Source: Spiroplasma phoeniceum P40
GTDB taxonomy: Bacteria > Bacillota_I > Bacilli_A > Mycoplasmatales > Mycoplasmataceae
Direction of reading: 5' to 3'
Assembly (NCBI RefSeq): GCF_003339775.1
Contig: NZ_CP031088.1
Location: forward strand, 186,001-250,000
Length of the DNA stretch: 64,000 nucleotides
In this document: positions 29,000-39,610 of the stretch, one piece after another
Numbering within the stretch: the first letter of the stretch is position 1
Layout: each line of letters opens with the position of its first letter
Notes under the pieces: model-generated
Database searches by the model: none
What the model saw: only the letters and a program-made list of their open reading frames with translations
Told to the model about the DNA's origin: nothing
Translations under genes and position numbers: made by a program

Positions 29000-31900
29000 T
29001 TAATCCGCATTCATAATTGCAATCAATGGATTAATTCGATTCATATTGAATCAACTAATTAAATATGCAATAAAGTATAATAATAATCCACTTCCAATTG
29101 CAATAAATGGAATCATGACATTCATAAACAGTGGTAAAACTATTCCAATTCGAATTAATATCATATTAGAAATAATTAAGAATAATCATCCAAAGCCAAA
29201 ACCGGCAATTGTCATTATTACAATAATAGGAATATACATTCCAATAACTAATTTTGTGATATAACGATTTCGATATCCTAATACTTTCATTGTTGCAATA
29301 ATTGTTTGGTTTTCTGCAATAACAATATTACTTGTTAAAATAATAATCATAAAACTTAATACAAACGAAATTCCAATAATAAAGAAGATAATCGCATTAA
29401 CTGCTTTTGAAATATTTCCTAAAATTGCTTGTGCTGAAGCAATTGGCATTAAACTGCCAAAAGTACTATTTGCATATGGTGGATAAGAAATTTCACTTCT
29501 AATACCACCATTTAAACCATAAAAACTATAGTCACCAAATAATTGACTTGTTCCTAGTCCTGTTTCAATATCATCAATTTTAGTACTATTAGAAATTTTA
29601 TAATTAAAAATCGGATATTCATTTTCAAAGACAGCAATTCAATTAACTGCACTTTGATGTACGCTTCAATATTCAACAAACTTATTTCATAAGTTATTAA
29701 CAGGCGTACTTGAATGGTCTTTAATAAATTTTTCTAACAAGTTTAAACTCTCTTTTCTTGATGGTGTTAATTCAGGATTCTTCCTGATAAATGAATTAAT
29801 TCATTCATTTAAAAACAATTGTAATAAATAATTCCGTGTTTTATCATATCCTAGTAATTGTTGTGCCCTATCTTCATTAATTCAAGCTCGTGGTGAACCA
29901 TATTGATTAGTAATACCAACAACTGTAAAAGTTTGATTGTTCATTTGATTACTTACTCGATAACTTCCATCATCAATTTTATCGTTTAAAATTGATGGTT
30001 TTGTAAAATTTCGGTCAAGTGCATCAATTTTACTTTCTAAAACATATTCATTATTTTCATCTATAACCTTATTTTTATATTTATTATCACCATTAAACAT
30101 TAATTTACCAACTCGCCCTTGTGCTTGAGCATCATCACCTGTTACATCACTTCCATCTCAACCTTGTAAAATTTGATCAGAAGTAACACCTTGATTACTA
30201 TCAACTAATTCTTTGCGAATTAAATACGGACTAATTTGATTTCCAACTGTAACATTTAAGCGTTTAGCTAATGATTCATTTAAAACAATATTATTACTTG
30301 CTGTAAATAATTTTTCATTTAAATTCGCACCATTTTTATTAGTTAATGCTTGGTTTTTAAATGTACGATTAATTCCGTAAATCTTAAACTCAATACTATT
30401 TAATTCAGCATTAATCATTGTTCCCCGATCATCTGTTAATGGATTAAACGGAATTACTCCGAAGGTTAAATTAAAATTACCATTGTTTTGATTAAATGCT
30501 TCTTGCATTTTTAACCGAACAGTTTGCGGAGAACGTGAATATACTCCTTGAATAAAACATTGATTAACATTTTCTACAAAGTAAGCATAAATTCAATTAT
30601 ATAAATCATACATTGGTTTTTTTAAACTTGTATTAAACTCATTTCCTGTTGCTGAATTTAAAACATCATAAAACGATACCGACAATGGTTGTTCTAATGC
30701 TGGACGAAAATGATTATTAGCTAATGTAATCGTTGGATTTCCTTCTCCAAAATCTCGTTTATAATCACTTTGGGTAAAAATATTGTTTCTTAACTTATCA
30801 TTTAGATTTAAATTTCCTCGTGAATCAAAATAATCTGCACGTTTAATGTTTAAACCAACAGTTTCCAGATATTTTCAATAAAATAATCGAGATTTTTCTA
30901 AAATATCAATATGTTCGCGAGCTGTTTCTGTTGTTCGCAAATATTGTTCAATGGTTGATTTTGTTAAAAGATTTAAAGCAAAATCATTGTAATAACCTCA
31001 TGTCGTACTACAAATTGCTTTGGATAAACCAGGATCACTTGAAGTTAATTTATTACTTTGCAAAAATTCTTTTGAAATATTACTATATAACAATGACCGC
31101 ATATCATCTGCTTGATAAGTTGGAGCAAAATTTTCAGAATTAATTTGCCCTGTTTCAAAATCAGTAAGATATTGATTAACATCTGTTGTCATATTTGTAT
31201 TAGTTAAAAGACTTTTTTTACTATCTCATGGTTTTTGACTTGGATCATATGTTCGCAAAAAAGTTGTTGGTAAATTATAAATCGGACTATTATATTCAAC
31301 TAGGGTTTTATAATTATCTCCTTCGTATGAATAACGAATATTATTTTGTAAGATAATTGGAATTGTTGTTGACATCGTAATCATAATGGTACTAATAATC
31401 ATTGTTAAAGATACCCCTACCATTTTTCCAATTGAATTAGATAATTGTACTGATTGAAATCGTGCAGCAAATGTTTTGCGAATTGCAAACATTTTATAAA
31501 CATTTTTTTTAAAACGACCATTTGAAACTGTTTTTTCTTTACGAATTAATTGTAGTGGTGTTCTTGAAACCATCATAATTGTTCCACTAATCATTGTGAC
31601 ACAAGTTAGTAAAGCAAAAATAAATAAAACACAAGTTACTAATGCTAATGGTGCAAATACAAAATTTCCATATGGTAAATTAAAATATGAACCAAATAAA
31701 TATTTAACAGTAAATTGTCCACTAATTCCCGTTCCATAACCAACTATTCCCCCAATTAATGCAATCATTAATGGATAGGAAATATAACTAAAGGTTAATA
31801 CACGACGACGATATCCTAATGCTCGTAACAATCCATTTTGTGGGCCAGTTGCATCAATTTGTCGACTAACAACTAAAATTAATACAAAGAACGAAATAAT

Positions 31901-33076
31901 TAGTAAAATTGTAATTAAAATATAAGAACCACTAATAAAAGCACTTAATGTTGACGTAAAGTATGTAATTCGTTTTGCAAATTCATAACGATTATCTGTC
32001 CGAAACGTAGCAATTGGTAAACCAGTTGATAGTGTTTTAACATAATATCCATTTAAACCAATATGTTTTCCCTGGTCAGTATTTAAATAATTATTAATTG
32101 TTTGACTATAATTACTTCGCATTTGGTCAACTTTTGTCTGTTGAAATTTTCCAACATAATAAATTTCTCGTTCTAATTGACTTTCTGGAATTAAAATTTG
32201 TTTTGTTAAATCTAACTTTGTTACAGGATATTTATTACCAGCTGTATCTTCAACTAAGCCAAATAATCGCGGATCTAAATATGCAATTCCTTCATTTTTC
32301 ATATTTGGAAACGGATGTCCTGCATCAATAATTGGTGTAACATAATCCGCTGATTGTCCAAACCCAACCACTCGAAACCAATTTTCATTTGAATATGGTG
32401 ATTTTGGCAATCATTTATTAATATCTTCTCTTTCATATAAAGTTAAATCAACACCTTTTAATTCACTATCAGCAACTTTAATTGTTGTTCCATATCTATC
32501 GGGTTGTAATCGAATAATATCATTAATTTTAATATTATTTTTACGAGCAAACTCAGGCGTCAAATAAATCCAATGCATTGTTTCTTCATTAATCGATAAT
32601 AAATATTTCATATAAAAACTTAACGGCATTCCATTAGCAACAATAAGTTTATCAATTTCTTGATAAGGATTTAATGTTACTGCTTTAATAAATTTATTTT
32701 TTCCAAAACTAAATGTTCGTGCTTCAACACGATTATAAATAAAATGTTCATTTCGATTTTTTAATTGTTCGTTAATAAATTCTAAAATTGCATTTTGACG
32801 AACCCCACTATCTGTAATTTTTTCAAACTGATCTGGTTCCCCATTTGAATTTTTAACATAAGTAGTATTAGTAAAACTAACAACAAAATCATGTTGATTA
32901 CTTAATTGTTCAGAAATAAAAGTATTATAATTATTCTCTACTCGTTGTTTAGAAACTTCAATAATTGTAAAAATAAAACTAGTCAAAAATACTAAAACAA
33001 CTAAACCAAAAAATTGAATTTTATTTTTAACCATGTTTTTAAAATTGTTTTTAAATAATAACTTAAAACCTGTCAT
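29000..33076 (-). CDS. Giant FtsX/MacB-type ABC permease, 1358 aa
   Basis: One uninterrupted frame with many TGA Trp. N-terminal helix (FFGLVVLVFLTSFIFTIIEV), a large extracellular domain, then three helices in the middle (residues about 380-500: ILITILLIISFFVLILVVS, ALVTCVLFIFALLTC). A second N-type helix (VGVSLTMIISTIMITMS) and a second ectodomain follow, then a C-terminal set with FFIIGISFVLSFMIIILTSN. The order helix-ectodomain-three helices, twice, is the double FtsX layout of lipoprotein or peptide exporters. LGYRRR and LGYRNR are the coupling motifs. No ATPase gene is in the window. Confidence 0.85.
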
Positions 33077-33118
33077 TTTTCCACATTCTTTCTTCTTCTC
33101 TTTTGTTAATATTTGAAT

Positions 33119-33841
33119 TTAGTTAAAATAAAGATTAGGTGGTGTTGTTTGTTTTTTAAATTGTGTTAATAATTCTGTTTTACGAAGATTATCAACAATA
33201 CTGGTTTTTTTAATAAATCATTGATTAAAATTATAATTTGGATAAATTATTAATAAAATTGACATTGTTAATTGACTTTGTTGGGGAATAACAATACTAG
33301 TTAAAGTACATTTACAAAATGTATAGTAACTAGAAGCAATCACATCATTAATGTTTTTTAAATAACCTATATATAAGCGAAACAATATTAGCATTACAAT
33401 AAAACTAATAGTAAAAATTGCATAAAAAACATAGCATAAAATAAATAAAAAAGAATATATTGTTTCATATGCAATTATATTTTGCAATTGAAAAATTATT
33501 GAAGTATAACCAAAAAATAATATATATGAAATTAAAACAATATTACAAAGTCATAAAATAATAATTTGTCAATTAGAAAATAAAATTAATTTCCACGCTG
33601 AAATTGTTGTCTTTTTTAATTGTTTAAAATTAATCAAAATTTGAACTAAAATTCCCATAAAAAAGAGAAAAATAAAACTTGATCAAATAAGATAAAATAA
33701 ATTTAATGTAATATTTAAAAAACTATAATTACCCGCAATATCAATAATTGAAAACGATGATGAAAATAAAATATAAGCAAAAAAAATAATAAAGAAAATA
33801 TTAATAAATTTTTGATATTTTTTTAGAACATATATTTTCAT
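33119..33841 (-). CDS. Multi-pass membrane protein, 240 aa
   Basis: Starts MKIYVLKKYQKFINIFF after AAAGGTGA; TATAAT lies about 30 nt further up. About six hydrophobic helices (INIFFIIFFAYILFSSSFS, IYSFLFILCYVFYAIFTIS). The C terminus is short and soluble. It lies between a lipoprotein and the FtsX-type permease on one strand, suggesting one surface operon. Other M residues upstream (33865, 33910) have no ribosome site. No family recognised. Confidence 0.7.
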
Positions 33842-33902
33842 TACAATCACCTTTATAGATTTCATTATATTTTGCTTATTCTTATAATTAATTAATATAA
33901 AC

Positions 33903-35519
33903 TTAAACAACCTTAAATTCTATTGTTTGTAAAAATGAATAATCATCATTTTTAATATTACTTTCTTCGCGATTAGGAGTAAAAAAGAAACTATAACCAA
34001 AATCATTGTAAGATAGATTTATATAGTAAATTGGGTAATTTCCACTAGGATAATGGTTTCTAAATAGTTGAATTGTAATATTTTTATCATCATTTATTAT
34101 TGTTTCCATTTTAAATTTTGAAATAACTTCTTTCTCTGTTGAATCTGCTACATTAGGTTTATAAATGTGTCATTTAATTTTTCCTGTATCAGTCACAGTA
34201 TTATTAAAAAGATTAAAAATAGTCTCAAAAATTAGTGTCATTTTTGCATCAATTAAATTTTCTGGTTTAAATAAACTAACTTTTTTAAGTAAAACATCAA
34301 AATCTGCTTGGTTCATCTTAAAAACAAGTTTATTATCATAAGTTTCTAATTGATAATAACGTCAAAATGCCATTGTTTTTTCTGCAAATTGCTGTAATTG
34401 TTGATCAACTTTATCTCTTGGTACTAAAACTTTAATTGGTGTCTTTAATGTTCTTCATTGTGAAGATTTATCTTTAAAAGGTAAATTCTCAATTGTTAAA
34501 TTACTTGGCAAAAAATTTCTTATATCTGCTTTTAAATAATATTTATCTTCACTAAGAATAATCTTGTTATGTTCTTTATAAAGTTTTAAAAAGTTTTCTG
34601 CAGTTAATTTATCTGGTTGATACCCTTCCCCTACTAAGGCTAATATTGAATCAGGTTTATAAAATCGACTTCATAAATTTAAAGTATCAAAAAACTTATA
34701 AAAATAAGGTTGAGAATTAGTTATTATATTGTTTTTATCTAATTCTTGTTTAATAGTTCGTCAAATTGTACTATTCGTATTAATATCATTAAAATGTTGA
34801 TTTGAAGTATCAATAATTTTATTTTCTTGCTTAATAAATAAATCATGAATAAATTTTATAAATCATGATTCAACTTTTTCTTGAACATTAGTTAGAAATT
34901 CCAGATTATTACTTGCAATAACTAACCCATTACTTTCATAAACTTGGTCAAATTCTTTAAATTTAACTGAATAATTAATATCAAAATTAATTGTAATTGC
35001 ATTTAAATTTTCTTCATTATTAGCAATTAATTTTGATATGTTATTAAAATTAATTTTATTTACTTTTAATCTAATACTATCATCTGACAATAATATTGGA
35101 AATTCTTTTTCTATTTTACGATAAAAATTATGATAAGTAATAACAAGTTCATTATTAATATTATTAATTTCTTTTTTAAAATCATTAATTAACTGTTCTA
35201 AAAAAGATCATTTGCTAATTTCCGCACCAATAAAAGTTTGTGATTCATCTGGTTTTAAAGTTGTAATAAATTCATTGAATTTAGCAATATCATTAAAATA
35301 ATTATTAGTATCAATTAGTTCCTTACTATCTCATCAAGTTTTAATTTTCTTTTTAATTAATGTTATTATTTCATAGAACGTTTCAATATCTTTATTCGCT
35401 TCTGCTGTATATTCATTATTTTTTGGTAAATTGTTACCTCTTGTTACACAACCATACATTCCAAAGCTACTTGTCGTACCTAATAAAAGAATGCTTAAAA
35501 TACTTAATAGTTTTTTCAT
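33903..35519 (-). CDS. Surface lipoprotein, 538 aa
   Basis: Signal peptide MKKLLSILSILLLGTTSSFG with lipobox Cys in MYGC. The ectodomain is mixed alpha/beta with many Asn, Lys and Ile, and TGA Trp throughout. A C-terminal beta-rich part (NITIQLFRNHYPSGNYPIYY) precedes TAA. No catalytic motif seen. First gene of the group 35519-28028 that leads into the permease. Confidence 0.78.
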
Positions 35520-35664
35520 TATTTATACCTCATTTTATTTAAACAATATATTTTATATTATCTTGTAAAAAGGAAAATAAAAAGTAATTTAACTTATTTT
35601 TCAAATTATTTGCAAAAAATAATACTAATTAGCAATTTATTTGCTTAAATTATAAATTAAAAAG

Positions 35665-35880
35665 TTATTGTTGTTTTGTGATTTTAATATCTTTTAAATA
35701 AACACCTCGTAAATCAGCATCTATTAAATGAGCACCAGATAAATCAGTACCTATTAAAATAGCATTTTTTAAATCAGCACCTCGTAAATCTAAACATTCT
35801 CTGCTTAAATATTCATTTATTTTATTTTGTTCAACAGTAATATCTGTTAAATCTTTAATTAAATCTTGTAATGTTTTCAT
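35665..35880 (-). CDS. Pentapeptide-repeat protein, 71 aa
   Basis: MKTLQDLIKDLTDITVEQNK then five to six A(D/H)L-x-x units (CLDLRGADLKNAILIGTDLS). Same first 12 residues as the 86-residue protein at 21274, but shorter. GGAGGAATT upstream overlaps the end of the preceding broken gene. It marks a second remnant of the same phage module. Confidence 0.8.
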   Translation of the reverse strand: MKTLQDLIKDLTDITVEQNKINEYLSRECLDLRGADLKNAILIGTDLSGAHLIDADLRGVYLKDIKITKQQ

Positions 35881-35897
35881 TTTATAATTCCTCCTTT

Positions 35898-36207
35898 CTA
35901 ATTTTTAATATTAATAATTCATCATTTATTTTTCTTAAAAATTAATTTTTTAATAATTTGATGGTTATTTTTGCATTTTAAAGTCAAAAATCAAATACTA
36001 TAACTTATTTTTTGTTTATTAATAAATTCTAATTTTGCTAAGCAATGCCGAGCATACTTTTTACAATATCATCCGCCTTTTCTGTTTTTAGTTAATTTTG
36101 TAAAGTACTCATTGATATAACACTGACATTTATTAATTAATACTTGTCTTATTTGCTAATTTAATTTTTAACTCTTTTCAACAGAGTTCTTTTAAAGACG
36201 CTTTCAA
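35898..36207 (-). pseudogene. Cys-rich small protein, 4-bp duplication frameshift
   Basis: AAGGAGG then TTG start, giving KASLKELCWKELKIKLANKT. A duplicated TTAA then moves the frame, and the next frame reads INKCQCYINEYFTKLTKNRK and GGWYCKKYARHCLAKLEF to TAG at 35898. Removing 4 bp gives one 102-residue protein with five or six Cys. The loss of frame is therefore recent. Unknown family, probably phage. Confidence 0.55.
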
Positions 36208-36219
36208 AACCTCCTTATA

Positions 36220-36480
36220 AATAGTAAGATTTCTAAATTTTTTTATTGTGGAACACTCACCCTTTAGCCATTGCAGGTTAAAGATTTATCCCCAAACCAC
36301 GATAACTCTTTTATATTGCCTAAAAGAATTGCCTCCATTATGTCGTAGCGGTACGGCCACCCCTGTATTGTTTATCCTCGCTTGCTTGATTTAACGACAT
36401 TCCAAGTAGGAGAGTTTTATTTAGTTGGTTTTGCTGTTATTTTCTTAAACTAAGCAAGGTTAACGACAATTTTAACCTAA
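36220..36480 (-). other. GC-enriched leader region, RNA or short overlapping ORFs
   Basis: 260 bp upstream of the Cys-rich gene. ATGTCGT (36340-36346) and ACGACAT (36394-36400) form a 7-bp stem, and CTTTTA/TAAAAG a smaller one. It could also encode two tiny ORFs joined by TAATG (second: MEAILLGNIKELSWFG). I cannot decide. It holds the place in this module that the candidate RNA holds at 19853-20275. Confidence 0.35.
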
Positions 36481-36524
36481 TTAAAAAATATAGAATTTTA
36501 TATCTATCTTTTTCTTAGTTTTTG

Positions 36525-36780
36525 GTAAATTTATACCAACCGAATATTTTACGCGGTCTTTAGATATTCATATTGAAAATGCGGCAATTTGGATTGTAAA
36601 TAATTTGCCTGGTATGAAAGAAATTTATAAATTTGTTAATGGGATAGTACATGTGTTTAGTAATGTTTCGGAATTGTTTAATAATATTGGTAATTTGTTT
36701 GCTTTTGATATTACATTTAAGATTATGTTAAGTTATATTTTAGTTTTAGCAATGGTTAACGGACTTTTACGTTATTTTTA
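36525..36780 (+). pseudogene. C-terminal fragment of a plectrovirus adsorption-type protein
   Basis: FGKFIPTEYFTRSLDIHIEN then AAIWIVNNLPGMKEIYKFVN and a final hydrophobic helix ending LRYF. The pattern IKNAVIWIVNTIPGVKQVNE of the SpV1-like protein in copy C is clearly related but diverged, so this comes from another plectrovirus (SVTS2-like is possible). The N-terminal part is absent. Confidence 0.65.
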
Positions 36781-36807
36781 GTAGTAAAAATAATGTTGTT
36801 GGTAAAA

Positions 36808-36876
36808 AAGTAAGGTGGTGCGTGGATAAACCACCACACCACCTTACTTAAAGGGGTAAAAGTCGCGGAGCGACTT
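36808..36876 (+). promoter_or_regulatory. Two strong hairpins in a viral intergenic region
   Basis: A 13-bp stem AAGTAAGGTGGTG/CACCACCTTACTT (36808-36849) and a 7-bp stem AAGTCGC/GCGACTT (36860-36876), followed by a GC-rich stretch. Filamentous phages keep such hairpins for replication and packaging. They separate the adsorption fragment from the next gene. Confidence 0.6.
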
Positions 36877-36966
36877 AGGGGCAGAGCCCTTTTACTTGAT
36901 TAAGTAACACAACTGGAGAAAACGAAATAAAAAAATTTTGATATAATTTATTAAGAGGTGTAAATA

Positions 36967-37440
36967 ATGAATAACGATATAAATAAAAATAAAATTGCAA
37001 TAGAACTTTCAAATGAATTAACTACTAATTTAAGTGATAATGCAAAACAAGTAAAGTTTTTAAAAGCAAAAGCGGAAAATGTTAGTCAGCAAGTAGGAGA
37101 TAATTATTATGGAGAAACTTTAGAAGAAAAATATTATAATTTAAAAGAAAAGTATTTTGATGTACGTGAAGAAAATATAACTTTAAAAGAGAAAATTAGT
37201 GAATTACAAAATATTTATGATTTTGATGAATATGTTTTTTATAAAGGTCTTAATGAACATTGATTATTATTTTTAAAAAAAATTAATGAAAAGCAAATAA
37301 GGAATAGAAAATCATTAGGAGATATTAAATCAACACAACATATAAAAATTTTTGTTTTTAAAGATGATGTTAAATCTTTTCTTGAAATATATGAAACTCT
37401 TAGAAAACAAGTACAAAATTTCACAGTTGATATTATTTAA
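36967..37440 (+). CDS. Hypothetical coiled-coil protein, probably plectroviral, 157 aa
   Basis: MNNDINKNKIAIELSNELTT..., with AAGAGG upstream and TATAAT at about 36942. The middle (YYNLKEKYFDVREENITLKE) is a coiled coil. One TGA Trp near residue 99. Soluble. It follows viral hairpins and an adsorption fragment, so it likely belongs to the same remnant. No family recognised. Confidence 0.6.
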
Positions 37441-37910
37441 AAAAATTGATAATCTTAAAATTAAAAATATAATATAAATTAGAATAAAAAAACATTTTTC
37501 TAAATGTTTAATGTATTCAAACCAAAATAAATGGTTTCACGTCAGGAAACTTTAAATATAGGTAAGTGTTTTTTTATTTTTGTTTTAGAAAGGAAAAAGT
37601 AAATATGTATATAAATTCATAAAATTGTAGTATACCACACACATTTTAAAGATTACAAGAAAATAACAAAAATAATAAAAATATTTATTTATAATAAAAA
37701 AATATCATAAAATAAATAAATAAAAAATATAAAATTAAACACACTAAAAAATAATTTATTAAATTTTAATTAATAAATACATATTTTATTATTTTAATAA
37801 CATATTTTATTATTTTAATAACATATTTTATGAGTTAATTTACATATTATTAATTAATTAAAATATAATAAACTTATTTAGTTTAAACACAAAAACTTAA
37901 TAATTTAAAA

Positions 37911-39005
37911 TTATTTAATTAAACTTAAACTATTCAAAAAATTAAATGGTGTCTGAAAATTTAAAGACTTATGTACTCTTTCAAAATTATAAAAATAATA
38001 ATAATCATTTAATTTATTCTGTAAACTAACTGCATTTAATATTTTTTCTTCAAATACAAATAATTTAGTATAATTTTGATGAAATCTTTCAATCTTAACG
38101 TTTGACTGTGGAGAGCGAACTGGTGTTGTTTGATGCAAAATATTTTTATCTGTTAAAAATTGAGTAAAATTAGTCTTTTTAACACTAATTTTTTGATTAT
38201 TACGATAATTATTAATAAATTCAGAACCGTTATCAGTTCTAATCCGTGTTATTATAATATCAAATATATTTTTAAAATCACTAATTGCTTTTTTAACAGC
38301 ATCAATAGCATTATCAGTACTTAATTTATCATAAACATATCCTAATGCTAATCTTGTTTTTTCATCAATAAAATCATAAACATAATACTTTTTATCAACT
38401 GGAAATTTACTTGGTACAAAATATTTAGCGTCCATCTGTAACAAACCTATTTCTTTAACTTCATATCTTGGATGTTGTTTTTTAATTTCTTTAATTTTAT
38501 TTTTTATTTTTAATCATCTTTCATCTTTTTTAAGTCAACGAAAAAATGTTTTTAAATTTTTTGGTGCTTTATTTTTTAATTCTTCTCCATGAATTCCTTT
38601 TTTTAAATTATAAAACAAAGATAAAACACCACCAGCATGTTTATTACAATATTCAAAATATAAATCACAAATAATTTTGCGAATATCATCACTATATTGA
38701 TAATTAATATTATTAGGAATTGTTGACTTTAATAATAATTCAGCAAAATCATTATTTTTATATGCAATTAAAATTTTATTCGCTCAATAATAAAAAGTTG
38801 AAAATTTATTTTTAAAATATTTTTTAATTAAATCTTTCAATAAAAATTTACCACTATTAACATAATAATCATTACACAAATTAATATATGAAAATATTTT
38901 TTGTTTTATTCTTTTATAATATTTATTTTTATAATTTTTACTCAAAAAACTCTTTAATTTTGCTTGTAAATCAAACAAATTAAAATTATTAATAATATAT
39001 TTCAT
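37911..39005 (-). CDS. Plectrovirus DDE transposase, full length, 364 aa
   Basis: The only full-length copy in the window. The N-terminal half is basic (SFLSKNYKNKYYKRIKQKIF) with TGA Trp; the rve-type core has QMDAKYFVPSK near residue 190, RTDNGSEFINNY near residue 255 and KIERFHQNYTK near residue 310, and ends NFERVHKSLNFQTPF. The Gly of the usual NGKIERF is Val here (NVKIERF), while copies A and E keep Gly or have SGKIERF. Lying next to the right-hand viral end, it is the probable integrase of the virus. Confidence 0.85.
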
Positions 39006-39121
39006 TATTTTACACCTACCATCAAAAATATATAAAATTAATATTTAATACGAATAATTGATATATAATTGATATAAGATAAAATCAATTATATATAAAA
39101 CAATAAAAAGGAGCAATCTAT

Positions 39122-39598
39122 ATGAAAAAATGACTTAGCATAATAGGAGCAATTGGATTAACCGCAACAAGCACAACAACATTAATCAGTTGTAAAAAAG
39201 AAAATAATAATAAAAACGAGGAAGATAATAAACCAAAACCATCATATAACGCACAACAACCACCAAAAGATAGTAATTGAAAATTAATTGATATTAATTG
39301 ACAAAAAGATAAATATAAATTTGAAAATGAATTTAAAAAGTTAAATAATAAATGATACTTTTTTATTGAATCTGATACATATGGATTTAATAAATATTTA
39401 GCAAAAAATAATGGTAATAATATAAAACAAGTAAACGAATGAAATTTTCTTATTTTTAATGGAAATTATGCTTATTTTGATGCTTCAAAAATAAAATTAA
39501 TTTATTGTTGAGATGGCATTAGTGAACCAGAAACACCAACTATTGACAAAAACACCGGTGAAATTATTGACTGAAAAGAACAAAAAGGAACTAAATAA
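39122..39598 (+). CDS. Phage-borne lipoprotein sharing a domain with the adsorption protein, 158 aa
   Basis: Signal MKKWLSIIGAIGLTATSTTT with lipobox LISC. A linker rich in Lys, Asn and Pro follows, then a domain from about residue 51 (NWKLIDINWQKDKYKFENEF) to WDG near residue 132, the same at the base level as part of the viral adsorption gene on the other strand. The end (PETPTIDKNTGEIIDW) also resembles the adsorption protein. AAGGAG precedes ATG, and TATAAT-like boxes stand near 39060. It is the only viral gene pointing right. As a host-surface lipoprotein it could mask a receptor. Confidence 0.8.
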
Positions 39599-39610
39599 AA
39601 GTTCCTTTTT
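39583..39610. terminator. Bidirectional terminator between lipoprotein and adsorption gene
   Basis: AAAAGGAACT(AAATAAA)AGTTCCTTTT with T tracts either side, between two convergent stops at 39598 and 39609. Confidence 0.85.
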
